A stretch of 64,000 nucleotides of DNA, taken from contig VDMD01000002.1 of assembly GCA_007026445.1 (NCBI GenBank), forward strand, positions 2,232,001 through 2,296,000, written 5' to 3'. Positions 22,559 through 34,941 of this stretch are shown here, piece by piece; position 1 is the stretch's first letter, and each line of letters opens with the position of its first letter. A program made the translations under genes and the position numbers. The notes under the pieces were generated by a model. The model did no database searches, was not told the origin of the DNA, and saw only the letters and a list, made by a program, of their open reading frames with translations. Source of the stretch: Schizophyllum amplum. Its lineage: Eukaryota > Basidiomycota > Agaricomycetes > Agaricales > Schizophyllaceae.

Positions 22559-24650
22559 ATGAGCGGTCTCGCCGACGACTTGCTGAACGACCTCGAGGGT
22601 CTCTCTGACGACGAAGCCATTGAGGAGCAAGATGTGCAACCCGAGGAGGCTGGTCCGTCCACTGCAGACCTCAAGCGCAAGGCGGACGATGCTGGCTTAG
22701 ACGCCGAGATGTCTGACGAAGACGCGGACACGGGCGTTCAGGAGGAGACCCAGGAGACGCCCGGCTTCGTCCCCTCTGGAGGCGTCAAGCCCGCAGAGGA
22801 GTTTGATGCGGAGGACGTGCAGGCCATGGAGCTGGGGAGCGTTGCGGACGTGACGAAGATCGCGAAGCTGGAGGGGAGCAAGCGGATGAATGATATTCTG
22901 AAGGTGCGCTGGCTGGTTGGTGAAAGAGAGATGCGTGTGCTGATGTGTCTATGGTCAGGACATCGAGAAGTACCAGACGAACCCGAGCACGGCGCACCAG
23001 ATGTCGCTGCCGGCGCATCTGAATCCGGAGTACCATGTCATTGTGCAGGCGAACAACTTGTCTGTGGAGGTGGACAATGATATTCTGCTTGTGCATAAGG
23101 TGCGCGGGGGGAGCCTTATGAGAGGATTTTGTTCTGACGCCACAACACAGTTCATTCGTGACCATTACGCACCCAAGTTTCCGGAGTTGGAGCAACTCGT
23201 TACTGATCCTACCATGTACATACGCTCGGTCAGGACGCTTGGGAACCACGAGGTGCGTGCGGAGCTCTGAAAACCCCGCGAAAATCCTGAACGTCTCGTA
23301 GGACTTGACCACAGTGGATTTGCAAGGCGTGCTTCCTCCCGCTGTCATCATGAGTGTGTCCATGACTGCGACCACCTCGGCCGGACGACGGCTGAGCGAC
23401 TCGGAATGGGCTGCCGTGCAGCGTGCGTGCGACCTCGCGGACCGCTTGGAAGAGGCTAGGAAAAAGGTCAGCATTTTCCTCATGTGTGGCAAAGTGACTG
23501 ACGCGGACTCAAAGATTTTTTCGTACGTCAGCTCCAGAATGAATCTGCTCGCACCGAACCTCTCAGCCATTGTGGGCACCACTACAGCCGCCAAGCTACT
23601 GGGTGTCGCAGGAGGCATCAGCGCTCTCGCCAAGATGCCGGCTTGCAATGTTTTTGTGAGTGGCATATTGTTGTTCTTTCTGACGATCTTCTGAACGCCC
23701 TCATCAGCTCCTTGGCGCACAACGCAAAATTGCGGCAGGGTTCTCGACAGCGACGCAGCGCCGCCACACTGGATTTGTCTACCAGTCTGAGGTCGTGCAG
23801 CACACGCCGCCAGAGTATCAGACGAAGGTGCAACGTACTGTTGGTGCGAAGTGCGTGCTGGCGGCACGCATGGATCTTGAGCGGAAGTTGCGCGATGGTA
23901 AGTGTTCGTCAACTCGCTACTGACCGTAGCTTATACACATCAAACAGGATCCTACGGCGAGCAACTACGCGAGAAAATCGAGAAATACATCGATCGCCTC
24001 GCTGCCCCTCCGCCGTCCAAGGTCACCAAGGCCTTGCCTATACCGAATGACGGGCCCAAGAAGCGGCGTGGTGGCCGACGGTTAGCTTCCCATCTTTTCG
24101 ATATCGTAACACGGACTGATGCCTTGCTAGAGCGCGCAAAGCTAAAGAGGCATACGCCACGACGGAATTGCGGAAGCTGCAAAATCGGATGGCGTTTGGC
24201 GAGGCCGAGGAGGAAGTCGGCGCCTTCGACCAGACGAAGGGCATGGGTATGATCGGCGTCGGCACAGGCAAGGTCCGCGCTGGCATGGGTGACGCGAAGA
24301 GTCGCGGTAAGCGCGATTGCCTACGGCATTTTGTGGCCATTGCTGATGAGCCTTCTTCAGCCAAGTTGTCGAAAGCGAACAAGCTTCGCACGGCGACCCT
24401 CACGCGAGCGGCGCAACAGGCGCAGGCGGGCGGCTCCGGCTCCTCTTCGTCTGGTTTCGCGACGTCCTTGAGTGTCACTCCTGCGCAAGGTGTGTATCTT
24501 TGTTGTCGACGTGTTCTGGCGATGTGCTGAATACGTGTACTAGGCTTCGAGCTGACGAACCGCGCGGCGGCGGCGGCACGCGTCAAGGAGGCTAATGATC
24601 GGTGGTTTGCGGCGGGCAGCTTCTCCTTCGTCGGTCAGAAGGGGGCGTAG
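22559..24650 (+). CDS. PRP31: U4/U6 di-snRNP assembly factor Prp31
   Basis: Ten exons (22559-22903, 22959-23099, 23151-23252, 23302-23466, 23515-23655, 23708-23897, 23948-24080, 24131-24306, 24361-24489, 24544-24650) encode about 542 residues. An acidic N-terminus ([17 protein letters not shown]) leads to the NOSIC helices ([20 protein letters not shown]) and the Nop domain with [40 protein letters not shown] and [10 protein letters not shown]. The Prp31 C-terminal domain follows with [20 protein letters not shown] and ends in [20 protein letters not shown]. Prp31 bridges U4 snRNA, 15.5K and U5 in the tri-snRNP. All introns are 48-57 nt, which makes this a clean reference for splice signals in this genome. 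Confidence 0.95.
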
Positions 24651-25040
24651 GGAGTCCACTCTGTAACTCGCTGCTCAGAGTTATTGTGTTATCCTGTATC
24701 TGGCAGAGGTCCTATTTTGTTCAAAATGCCCCTTTGCACGATTACTCTTGCTAGTCAGTGCGAATGCGGAAATTTAAGCCAGAGACACAGGTATCTGTAA
24801 GTATACTGGTGGCAATCTTGTACATTGGCGGTGACGGGAGGCGACGGGCGACGGGGCGGGCACTCATATAAAGCGCGAAACGTGCTCTGGAGCCAGCTGC
24901 CACACCTATATTACAACAGGAAGTAGGAAATGTCGTGATAATGGCACAGTATGGGTGGGTAACATTGTAGGTGATCGTAGGCATGAAGTCCGAGAGCACG
25001 GTCGTGATGACAGAGGCTCGTGGCCTTCAGCAGGTCTCCC
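24651..25040. other. Convergent intergenic region
   Basis: 390 bp between the 3' ends of PRP31 (+) and the NIPA gene (-). No coding potential or repeat seen. Confidence 0.6.
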
Positions 25041-27293
25041 TCAGCTTTCGGTATCCCCGCTCGTCCTGGAACCACTATGGTTCAGTCGTTGCCTTCGTTC
25101 GCCCGATAATGAGCTTCCTCTTGTTCGCGAGCTTCCCCTCGAGAGGGTCGAGCCTCCCTCTCTCGACGGCGTCGAATTATCCGTTCTCGGTAGCGCCGGG
25201 CCACCTTCGCTGGGCCTCGTCAAGCTATGCTCTCTCGGCCGCAGCGCTGCTGCCTCGCCCTCAAACCAGCTCATCGTGCGCAGCCTGCGTGTCCGGTCAC
25301 CGGGGCTGTCCTCACGTATCCGGGAGAACGTCACGGCGTCGTAAGTCGAGTTGCGGTTGAGCGTCGGGCTTAGGCTGTGGTCATTATCGAGCGCGGAATT
25401 GCGATTCAGCGCGGTTTCGAGGTCCCAGGTGCGCGGGATCTCGCTCGGCGGGGTGTGCACGAGGAGTAGGGGCTAGGGAGGACGGTCAGCAGGGTTTGCG
25501 TGGATGGGGTAGCGCGGCAAACGTACGTGAGCAGGCGAAAGACCCATGATGCTCTGCTTGCGGCGCAAAATCGGCAGGTCGCGTGAGCCACTTGGGACGA
25601 TTAGCACGGGGCGCTTGCGCCGGCCCAGGCTACCGCGCGGGGAGCGTATCGCGCCAGCCGGCGTGGAGCCTTCCCCGTACGCGCCGTCGCCGCCATCCTC
25701 GCCGTCCTCCTCTTCTCCATCTTCCACATCCTCGCCTTCGCCTTCCGTACCCTCCCCATCCCCTGGCCCTGCCCATGCGATGATAAACACGCCGAGAAAT
25801 GTAGCGCCGCAGCCGTAAAGGAAGGTGACGATCTGGTGGAACTTGGCGCGCTCAAAGTCGCCATAGAGGATGGCGGAGCCGACAATGGCAGAGAGGTTGA
25901 AGAGGACGAATTGCATTGGAATGACAACCTGCCGCGCAACGTAAATTTCTAAGCAGGGAAATTATCAGTGACAAAGCAGAGCGTACCTTGCTATCAAACC
26001 GCATGAGCGCACGGTTAAGGTAGCGAATTTGTCCTACGCCTGTAAGTATCAAAACCTGCGAGGATAAGTTCAAGAGACGGGGAAGAGATGCGGAGGCTAC
26101 GAACCGCGATGACGACGTAGGTGATCCAATGTGTGAATATGTTTATCCACTCCATCGTCAGCAGCGTCGACACGGCCTTGGTGGAAAGCACGGTGAAGCC
26201 ACCAAACAGCGCGCACAGTCCCACGTCGACACAGACGTATTTTTGTCCAAAGCGTCCTGGCGACAGAGTGACGAGGATGATACCCAGGACGAGATAGATG
26301 ATTGTATACGCCGCAAATGGCGTCTTTGAGATCGCGTGAATGAGCGCGTCGGGGTCGAGTCGCGTGTCGGAGGACTGCGTGGAGAGGACGACGGTCACAG
26401 CGCCCAGAACGGCAATGGCAATACCAAGAAGATCCCGTTTGCGAAAGCGCTCGCCAATCATAAGGGGTGCGAAGAAGCAGTTGGCGATGAGTGCGAACTG
26501 ACAGCAAGCGATTTAGCAGGTGCTCGTACGGTGCGGTGGAGTCCTTACCGTGCCGAGGGGCGCTACCACGGACGCGGGAGCCCAGGCGTAGGATATGAAG
26601 TTGCCAAGCTCTCCTACGTTCATGAGGAGGAATCCGGTCCACCTGCGCTGATGTGAGCGGACGAAGTGCATGGTAGAAGAGTCAGTACCATAACTTGGAT
26701 TTTAAATACGCGGTCTCGTTATCGGCGACTGGACTGGACGGTGGCTTGGGCGCGTGCCCGCCGTTCTGTCCGTCCTTGCGAGAATGCGGCGTGAGCTCGT
26801 CCTCGCCTATCACATCGACGGGGATTTGGGCTATGTGGGACCCATTGCGGTCGGGGAACGGCGCGATCGCCTGGACGAGGGGACGTCTGCTGAGGAAACG
26901 TGATAGGCGGAATGGCTTGTGGTGTCCATCATGGGGTGTACTCTGTCCTGATGATGTCGCAGAGTACAAGTCTGCGTCGTGCGGGAAGGGGATCAAGGGC
27001 TGTCGCTCGGCCGCGTCCCCAAAGACGCCGTTCAATTCGTGCTGACTGTGCGGTTGTTCTGAGTTGCTAGAGCGCTGTGGAGTCCGGGATCCCTCTTCCT
27101 CGTCGTGAGGCTTGCCGTTCCGCTCGCGTTCGATGCGCTTGTGGGCGAGCTTCTGGAGGTTAAGCGCGAGGGAGATGAGGATGTTGCCCGCGATGGCGAC
27201 CGAGATGCCGATGACGGTCGTGGTGTCCAGCTCGGGGCCGTCACCCCCCGCCGCGCCGGCGCTGTTGTCGCCGTTCAGGAAGACCATCGGCAT
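25041..27293 (-). CDS. NIPA-family magnesium transporter
   Basis: Six exons on the minus strand (27293-26689, 26642-26549, 26497-26105, 26055-25987, 25928-25527, 25472-25041) encode about 664 residues. A first helix (GISVAIAGNILISLALNL) is followed by a cytosolic loop of some 150 polar residues. The NIPA core then follows: GFLLMNVGELGNFISYAWAP, SVVAPLGTFALIANCFFAPL, LLGIAIAVLGAVTVVLS, GGFTVLSTKAVSTLL, LNRALMRFDSKVVIPMQFV, and VTFLYGCGATFLGVFII. An acidic stretch and a Ser/Arg-rich tail of about 200 residues close the protein. NIPA proteins conduct Mg2+ across plasma or endosomal membranes. Start uncertain between 27293 and 27287, two residues apart. Divergent from SEC12. Confidence 0.88.
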
Positions 27294-27455
27294 GAGGGAA
27301 TGCGGCGACTGAGGAGACCTACATGCTTCGGGCCGACGAACCGCAGCCTTCCTGGTCGGCGCACGTGCGTCTCGCCACCTCTTCTCCTCCTCACTCCAAT
27401 CGCGTCGAACGCGTTTGTATTCTGTTTCCCCCCAACCTGCAAGCTCTTCTGCAAG
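27294..27455. promoter_or_regulatory. Bidirectional promoter NIPA/SEC12
   Basis: 162 bp between divergent start codons, C/T-rich towards SEC12. No TATA box recognised. Confidence 0.45.
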
Positions 27456-29565
27456 ATGCGTGCAAAGCACACAAGACACGAGCTGCCTGCTTTTCCCGTC
27501 TATTCGTCGGCATTCCTGTCTGACACGGAGCTCGTCATTGGTGGTGGTGGTGGCCAAGCGAAGAGCGGTATCAAGAACAAGCTTGTGCGTTCGGCCTTGC
27601 GCGTTCTCCTTCCAGTTGATGGACCTGCGCTACAGAGGCTGTACCAGACCGAGGATGGCACCAAGCTCACGCTGCTAGACGAGCTAGAGCTCGCGCCAGG
27701 CGAGGACGCGCCTATGAGCATGGCAGCAGCAAGAGATGTGCGTGGCCTTTATTCGAAGGAAGGGGACACAAATTGACGACCTTCCCAGTCCTCCAGGATT
27801 ATATGTGGTGTCAACAGCAGCGAAGACAAGCTGAAGAAAGGTGTCAATGAGAACTGTCGCGTCGTCGATGTCGCGAACCAAAAGTGTGCACTCATGCAAC
27901 CTTCCACCCTCCCCTCCTATATTCATGACGGACCTGCAGACTGCGCTCTCTGTCTGCGCAAGGGACCTTACCCACGGACAATATCGAGACCTTAATCGAG
28001 GACTATCAGGTACGCCCTCACATACCTTGCTCCTGCGTTCTGCTAAATACGTTCATAGCGCGTAACCGTCGTTTCCCCCGATGCATCCTTGGCCGCCGTT
28101 GCTGGCACGCATGACGTGCGCTTTCATGCTCGGAGACTTTGACACTGACCCAATGCCCGCTGCAGGTCTCCGTCCTCACCTTCCCCGGCCTTGCATCCCT
28201 GGCCCCACCCATGCACTACGACGATGAAGTCTACGATGCTACCTTCTCGGACACAACAGTGCGTTACTGCTCCCACTATACACCCCTACCCCCGCATGTA
28301 GCCATTACCCGCGATGACCTCCGCTACGTCCACCACCCGCCATTGCCTTCCTCCTTCACAATTACGCATCTCCCTCTCACCTTGATATCCGCTCATTCCT
28401 CTCACACCACTCCCAGCTCGCTATCGCCACCACCGCGAAAGTCTACCTCTATGACCTCCCTCCAACCGCTTCCTCCCCAACCTCAGTGAAAACGAAAGGC
28501 AAAGGCAAGGCCAAGGCCTCTTCGACCGCACTACAACTCCAGCGCACAATTGACGTACCGACGCTCCTTGGAGAGACCTCCGCTGGGTCCATTCGTGCGG
28601 CAAGGTATGTTATGACTACTGGTTCTACGCTGGCGTGCGATTTCTTTCTCGCACTTTCGCATCTGTCATGCCATTCTTATAACTCATAACCCCCAGATTT
28701 TCCACCACCGACCCCTCCCTGCTCTACATCGCTGTCAACACGACGCCCGCGCGAAGCAAGAACAAGCGCACGGTCCCACGACAGTCGTTTCTTGTTAGCT
28801 GGAACACCACAAGCGGTGAGAAGGGTGCGGTCGACAAGGTCAAGAAACTGGGCGACCGGGCGCTGACGTGCTGTGATGTGTCGTGCGTATATGCTCTATG
28901 GTGCGAGGGGAGAGGGAAGGCTAATAAACTTGGACCCAAGGTTGGACGGCCGGCTCATTGCATTCGGGTTCTCGGATTGTAGCGTCAGCCTGTTGGATGC
29001 GGCGACGCTTAAGGTAAGTTGTCCCGAAAATTGGCGTCTGATACTCGCACCTGTGTCACATTTCTGCGTTCCGTTTTACTGCCTGCATACCGTTTTACTG
29101 CCTGCGTCCCGTATTACCGCATGCATACCTTGTGACTAACCCAACCCTCCTCCCAGCCTCTCGTCACCATCTTGAAGGCGCACGAATTTCCCTCCACCAC
29201 CCTCACCTTTAACCCGAAGGCGACGCTGCTGGTGTCAGGCAGCGCGGACAACTCGGTGCGGCTGATCAGCGTGCCAGCGGGCGGCAAGGGTGGAATATGT
29301 GAGTGTGGTGGTGGTTCCCTTCTTTCGCTTTGGTCTTCGGAGTTCTTGTGTCTGTCGCAGGACCTTGTGTTGATCGCATGGTATCTCGCATGGCTTCCTC
29401 TGTGTCTCGCTCCTGCTCCTCGACCTTTCGCTTCCTTGGCTGTCATATCACGTTCTTCTGCGACAAGAGAGGCTCACACAGGATTTTACAGCGTGGACGA
29501 CTATAATCCTCATCATCATCACGCTGCTCGCCGCTGTGGTGGCTTTCCTAACGAAACGGGCTTAG
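27456..29565 (+). CDS. SEC12: Sec12/PREB-type Sar1 guanine nucleotide exchange factor
   Basis: Eleven exons (27456-27584, 27636-27737, 27789-27883, 27940-28009, 28059-28115, 28166-28258, 28417-28604, 28697-28882, 28941-29013, 29157-29298, 29492-29565) encode about 402 residues. A WD40 propeller fills most of the chain. Its first blade has the potassium-loop sequence IGGGGGQAKSGIKNKL diagnostic for Sec12/PREB. Later blades show TDPSLLYIAVNTT, GRLIAFGFSDCSVSLLDA and LTFNPKATLLVSGSADNSVR. A C-terminal anchor (WTTIILIIITLLAAVVAFL) followed by KRA puts the protein in the ER membrane, where it loads Sar1 with GTP to start COPII coats. The last intron, 193 nt, is much longer than the rest. Confidence 0.9.
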
Positions 29566-30444
29566 ATGGCAACTAACGTGGGTGGTATACTGGCAAGGAA
29601 GACAGCCGGTGAACCGTCTGCCACAGACGTGTATGCTGCCAGGTGTAGTCATTATACGGGAGTCCCTCGTTCCGGTGGATGGTGGCTAGACAGCGTAGAC
29701 CATTGTTTCTAGGGGCCTGTACATATTGCGACGTAACTAATGGGACTACTGACTGACTGACTGGTTCTTGAAAATGACTTTCAGCACACGCCGGGTGTTG
29801 AAGATCATGTCCAGGGATTACCATCGTCATTCGCGCCGCGGAAACGCGTCGAGCTACTCGGGATTCGAACAGGCGGTCTGCGCGCGGAACGAGGGACGCA
29901 AATTTGCCTTACTTAGATACCCTCAGGCCTTGGGGCATGGGCTGCAACGCATCTCCTCCTTCCTGAGGTTTGATGAATAGAGAGACCGACAGTAAGCCGA
30001 GCAAAATCAATCCTCAACGGTCAAAAAGGCTACCTTTGCGTAGCCGGGCCTCGCCGTTGCGGAGGGACCCAGGGAGACTTGTCCTGAGGGTCTATGTAGG
30101 ACCGCGCGGCTTACTGCGAACTTGGCCGCTGCGGTCTTGTTTGGCATCGGGCGGAACAGGAACTTATGTAGACCTTGACACGTCACAAATGCGATGTTCT
30201 GTGCCAATGAATAAGTCACTTGGGGTCATGAGCGCGCTTGCGGGTGTGTGCAGATGTTGGCTGGCATGTATAGACGTTGTGGGTCCCAAGCAGGGGGCCT
30301 TTCGGGGATAAGTATCGGATCCATCCCCATTTGTTTTATTGCTTGCCTGTCCGGACCCCGGCCCGAAGACGCATTCACTTAAGCGCCCGTCCCGTCACCG
30401 CCACGACTTGCTCTTAAGCTTAAGCGCCCACCGTCGCTCTCGGA
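29566..30444. other. Intergenic region with repeated CTTAAGCGCCC
   Basis: 879 bp between SEC12 and the amidohydrolase gene. No gene supported. Close to the amidohydrolase start, CTTAAGCGCCC occurs twice (about 30378 and 30419), some 40 bp apart, and may be a promoter element. A GATTCGAAC string near 29858 resembles a tRNA T-loop but no cloverleaf forms. Confidence 0.45.
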
Positions 30445-33400
30445 ATGGCACAGAAGCGCCCAACTTCTGTGAAGCAGGTGGAGAAGACGAAGCCCTCTGA
30501 TGCGCCTGCTTCTCGCGAAGGCTCTGTTCTGCGCGAGAACAGGCCTGCTACGCACGAAGGCCGCTTGCCTTGGGGCGGCCTAGCGCTCGGGATAGCCGTC
30601 GTAGCCGCAATTGCTCTTACGACCTATACCTGGCCGACCATTTGGGACGTCGAGAACTCTGCCTTCGTGCGCGACACGCGTAGCCAGATTGAGCGGCTCT
30701 CCTCATCGTACGCTGTTTGCACGCCCGGCCGCAAGGGTGTATACACGGTCGACGCGGATAACGCGCGGGTGGAATGCATCCGCGTGCAGGGCGATGAGAT
30801 TGCGGATGTTGGTGATTTCGGTGAGTGTGTTTTCACTGTCTGTTCGATGCAGCCGCTTTATTGCTCTTGTGAGGAAAGTAATGCTGACTGAAGTATTGTT
30901 CAGACGCCGTGAATCAGCGATGGACAGCCGAGATGCCATGGTTCCTCTCAGCGTACCCAATATCTCTCTGGGCTCCGGAATTGCGAGTAAAGGAGGTCGA
31001 CGAAGATTCTATTATTGTTCCTGGTTTGACTGGTAAGTCGTGAACGACCTGCATCTGTTGCGACAGACATTTATATCGAGACTGTCAGACTCACACTGCC
31101 ACGTTCTCGAGTACGGAGCGTTCAAGCTGATTCCACTCGAGAAGGGCAAGAGTATACCAGGTATGTCGCTGTACATGCTGACTGTGCAAATCTGCTAGCG
31201 CTGAGCTCGCCTCGCAGACGTTGTGAAATACGTCCGCAACTATATCATGAACAACGAGGAGATCTATGGTAACATGAGCAAACCAGTCCTCGGTTGGGGG
31301 TGGGATCACACAACGTGGCCGGAGAAGAGGTTTCCTACGGCGGTCAGTGATATACTTCCACCCATTGCTTGTGCATTCGCATACGTTCATGCTTACCGTA
31401 TCCTCGCGTCCTTCATCTCCTCACTCAAGCCACTTCTCCCAAAAACGCGATGCTTGCTTATCTCTGACCACCCTACAGGCCGACCTCGAAGCGGACCCCG
31501 TCATTCGCGGTCGCCCGGTCATCCTCACCAGCAAAGACGGACATGCGATCTGGGTCTCGCAGCGCATCATCGACGAGAACCTCGCTCACATCCCCGACGA
31601 AGTCCCCGGCGGTGTCATCTTTCGCGACGCGGATGGGAAGCCAACCGGTGCGTGAGAGAGCCTTGTAAAATCCTGGCGTAGCACCCTTGAGGACAAAGTC
31701 CTGACACATGGAGCCTGTGCCTCCCCAAACCCTCTCACTACACACCTCACTAACCTACCCCGCATAGGTGCCTTCCTCGACAGCGCGCAGGACGTGATCG
31801 CGAAGCCCAGCCTTACCGACGCGGACCTGCGCAAGCGGCTCATGACCGCCGTGCGCGACGCGCACGCGTTCGGCCTCACATCCGTCCACGATGCCGCGCT
31901 CCTGCCCGAATCTCTGGCATTTTTCAAGCGGTGTGTATTTGCTGTTTTCTAGCCGTATGTCCCTTGTATTGACGCACAGCGCAGACAAGCAGAGGCCGAT
32001 GCCTTGCCTGTGAGTATCTATATCTATATTTATATACTGCATATGTCTTAACCACGCCCCCTCAAAGCTCCGCGTCTTCGGCATGAAGTACTTCAACGAG
32101 GACGACTGGTCGGACGATGCGGCAGACATGATCGACGCATTCGACCAGCATCTCGTCTCGCGCAGCATCAAGATCTTCGCGGACGGCGCCCTCAGGACGG
32201 GCGGTGCGGCGGTGCGTACGGGCTCTTCAGTTATCGTGTACAATCTCCAGTGGTTGTATACGACTTCTCGTGGTATGCGATCCTCAGTCGTTGTATACAG
32301 TCCTCAATGGTTGTCTGCAATCCCAAAGCTCGACAGTTCATAGTCCATGGACTAACCTCTGGCCTACACTCGAATCCCTAACTGACGCCCCGCCCTCGCC
32401 CAGCTCTACGAACCCTACGCGGACAACCCCGACAGCCGGGGCGCTATGCGCATCGATCCGGCGCTGCTGCAGAAGGTCATCCCTCGGTTTATGGCCAATG
32501 GGTGGCAGGTGGTGCGTTTCTGTTGCCTTACTTTAATTCTTTCTGAATCCTTGAGGCCGATGCGTCTTTCTCTGCCTATACACTCTTTCTCCGATCATGC
32601 CTTTTTCTGACCATACATCTTCCTCTGACCATACATCTTCCACTGACCGACATATGTTCCTCTGACTGGACTCAAATACCCACCCACTCAGAATGTGCAC
32701 GCCATCGGCGACCGCGCCAACGGCATCGTGCTCGACGCCTTCGAGGCCGCGCTCGCCAACGCCAGCGCTTCCGGTTTCGCCCTTGTCAATGCCAGCGCCT
32801 CCGCCCTCCGCCCCCGCCTCGAGCACGCGCAGCTCATGACGGACGCCGACATCAAGCGCCTGGGCAAGCTGGGGGTCATCGCCAGCGTGCAGCCGACGCA
32901 TGTGTGAGTTGTGTTTGTTTGTTTTGTTTGTTTTGTTTGTTCAAGTCGTTTGATTTGTGCGTTTGTTTGGTCGTTCCTTTCATTTGTTTTGTTTGTAGTG
33001 GTACTGGTGATTCTTAGTGGTGTATGGGAACATGGCGAGCGAGACTGATCAGTTCCCGCCCCTAGCATCGACGATATGTGGTACGCGGAGGATAGGCTGG
33101 TGAGTGTGGCGAGGTCATTGTCCTTGGCGCCAACCGGCGTATCATGCTAACCGGCATACCATATGCATGTACAAGCTAACTCCCCCCTCCCCTAGGGCCC
33201 CTCCCGCATCCGCGGCCTCTACGCCTTCCGCAGCATCCTCGACGCTGGCGCGCGCATCACGCTCGGGTCGGACTTTCCCGTGGAGACGATGAACCCGCTC
33301 GCGGGGTTCTACGCAGCCATCACGCGCGTCACGTACGATGGCCGGTCGCCGCAGGGGCCAGGGGGATGGTGAGTGTACTTTACCTTTGCTTTTGTTGTCC

Positions 33401-33737
33401 TGGACGACATGGACTGCGTCGTCATGTGGCAAGGGTCGTCATGCACCCTTGCCATATAGAGCTTGGTATACTTGCCACATGGACACAATTGCTAACCCTT
33501 CATCTCCCTAGGTTCCCCTCCCAAAAGCTCACCCGACTCGAGGCACTCCGCGGCCTCACCATCGACCCCGCGTACGCGTCCTTCAGCGAGGACCGCGTCG
33601 GGTCATTGGAGAAGGGCAAGAAGGCGGATTTTGTGGTGCTCTCGAGGGATATCATGAGTGTGCCGGTGGAGGAGATTATGGGGACGAAGGTGCTGGCGAC
33701 GGCGCTTGATGGGAGGGTGGTGTATGGGAAATTGTGA
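30445..33737 (+). CDS. Membrane-anchored metal-dependent amidohydrolase (Amidohydrolase_3, YtcJ-like)
   Basis: Thirteen exons (30445-30820, 30904-31032, 31089-31160, 31218-31342, 31479-31647, 31768-31930, 31985-32009, 32068-32211, 32404-32511, 32692-32903, 33066-33099, 33196-33368, 33512-33737) encode about 651 residues. A polar N-terminus is followed by one membrane helix at about 45-63 ([19 protein letters not shown]), then a TIM-barrel hydrolase. Metal ligands appear as DSHCH, VHAIGD, RLEHAQ and LGSDFP, with [11 protein letters not shown] holding the Lys/Asp region of this family. The C-terminus rebuilds the small beta domain ([15 protein letters not shown]). Substrates in the family vary and cannot be inferred here. 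Several introns exceed 130 nt and contain tandem repeats, unlike those of neighbouring genes. Confidence 0.88.
32606..32641 (+). repeat. 18-bp tandem duplication inside an intron
   Basis: TCTGACCATACATCTTCC occurs twice in direct succession, with degenerate further units on both sides (CTGACCGACATATG after it). It lies in the 180-nt intron 32512-32691 of the amidohydrolase gene and multiplies the CTGAC branch-site-like core. Confidence 0.85.
32911..32945 (+). repeat. TTTGT-type simple repeat inside an intron
   Basis: Alternating TTTG and TTTTG units lie just after the donor of intron 32904-33065 of the amidohydrolase gene, with looser copies to about 33000. This looks like replication slippage. 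Confidence 0.8.
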
Positions 33738-33928
33738 GGGAGGAGGGAGGAGTAATGAGGAGCAGCGAGGGTTTGTGGACAGGGCGGACGGTTGAGAAGA
33801 ACAGAGGATGGTCACCTGTATTCAGATATCTGGCTGAGAAATGCGCTCGTGCTGGCTAGCAAAGTGATCGTGCAAAGGAAATTTTGAACACACAATAGCA
33901 TCCAAGCCTGGCATACCTATAGGGATAC

Positions 33929-34365
33929 CTACCAGAACTTCCACCAAGCCTTTGCGTTGTTGACGAGCGCTTCGACAGTCGAACCTTGGGAACCGGAGCC
34001 ACCCTGTAGCCTGGCATCTATCTCTGCTTCCAACTCCGCTATCCGCTCGTGCGCCTTGTCGCTGGCCTGCTCATGCGCAAGTGAAGAGTGTAGGAGTTGG
34101 AGGCTCTGCGAATGTCATGAGCACTCGTTGATCAGGAAGCCAGGACACGCACCAAGTACACGGCGGAGCCAATGAGGAAGATGGGGATCATGGCAGGCAG
34201 TAGCTCGCTGTAGTAGGCGGCATGGGGATTCGGAGGCTGCGAGCGCCGTGGCGGGGGAGGCGGGGGAGCCGCGGTCGATGCATGTCGGGATGTGATCGGG
34301 CGACTTGTTAGAAGCCTTCTGGGGGTGCTCCTGGTGGCGGAGCGCAATGCGTGGCTGCCAATCAT
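33929..34365 (-). CDS. Small predicted mitochondrial single-pass coiled-coil protein, uncharacterised
   Basis: Two exons on the minus strand (34365-34153 and 34105-33929) encode about 129 residues. The N-terminus is Arg/Ser/Thr-rich without acidic residues (MIGSHALRSATRSTPRRLL) and fits a mitochondrial presequence. A Pro-rich linker with seven consecutive prolines follows. A membrane helix (ELLPAMIPIFLIGSAVYL) then leads to an amphipathic coiled coil (HEQASDKAHERIAELEAEI), and the chain ends in AKAWWKFW. I do not recognise a named family. The layout resembles small inner-membrane assembly factors, but that is inference from architecture only. The intron (34152-34106) has a GTGCGT donor and the junction is in frame. 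Confidence 0.65.
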
Positions 34366-34941
34366 ACTGGCGATGACGGACTGAAGACTCTGCAGCGCGA
34401 CTCGTGCGCGTGAGTCGTGGCTCGTTCGCACTTGACTGATTCGTGGGTCCGGACCGAGTGTTGACGTGACGTCACGCGTCGGTGACAGATAATCTGCGGA
34501 CGGTACAGCCACGCCCCTGTCAAGCGAAAAAGCAGAGATAGGTGCGCAGCAAAGTGCTTGCTGCTCTTGTCCTCCGCCACCACCACGCACAGCGACAAGA
34601 GGGCTCCCGCCGTTGCAGACAACCAAAAGACGAAGAGAACAGTGGCGCGCAGATTGTTGCCATCAATCACTGCTCGATAGCCCTGGCACAGCCATCACAT
34701 TTATCACTCGTTTCATTCCGCAGCCCCGCCCCCTCGTCTGCTTTTTCGCTGTTGCCCTCGACGACGCTCAATTGTCAGCGCTGACCGCCAGCTGCTCTCG
34801 ACGTCCGCAACACCCCGTGGAACTGGCTTCCTCGCCCGCTGCATGCCCAGTCGCTGCCAACGCCCTCTCGCCCCGCAACATCAAGGACCGAGGACCCCAG
34901 CCAGCTAGACCCCGTCCAGCGCACTCAGCCACCTCTTCACC
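34366..34941. promoter_or_regulatory. Divergent promoter region, small mitochondrial protein/TVP38
   Basis: 576 bp between two divergent start codons. ACGTGACGTCACG around 34463-34475 contains TGACGTCA, the CRE/ATF consensus palindrome. The TVP38 side becomes C-rich before the ATG. No gene seen in it. Confidence 0.5.

Noticed and set aside
29850..29880. tRNA-like T-loop string GATTCGAAC
   Set aside because: On neither strand do the neighbouring bases form a T-stem, anticodon arm or acceptor stem.
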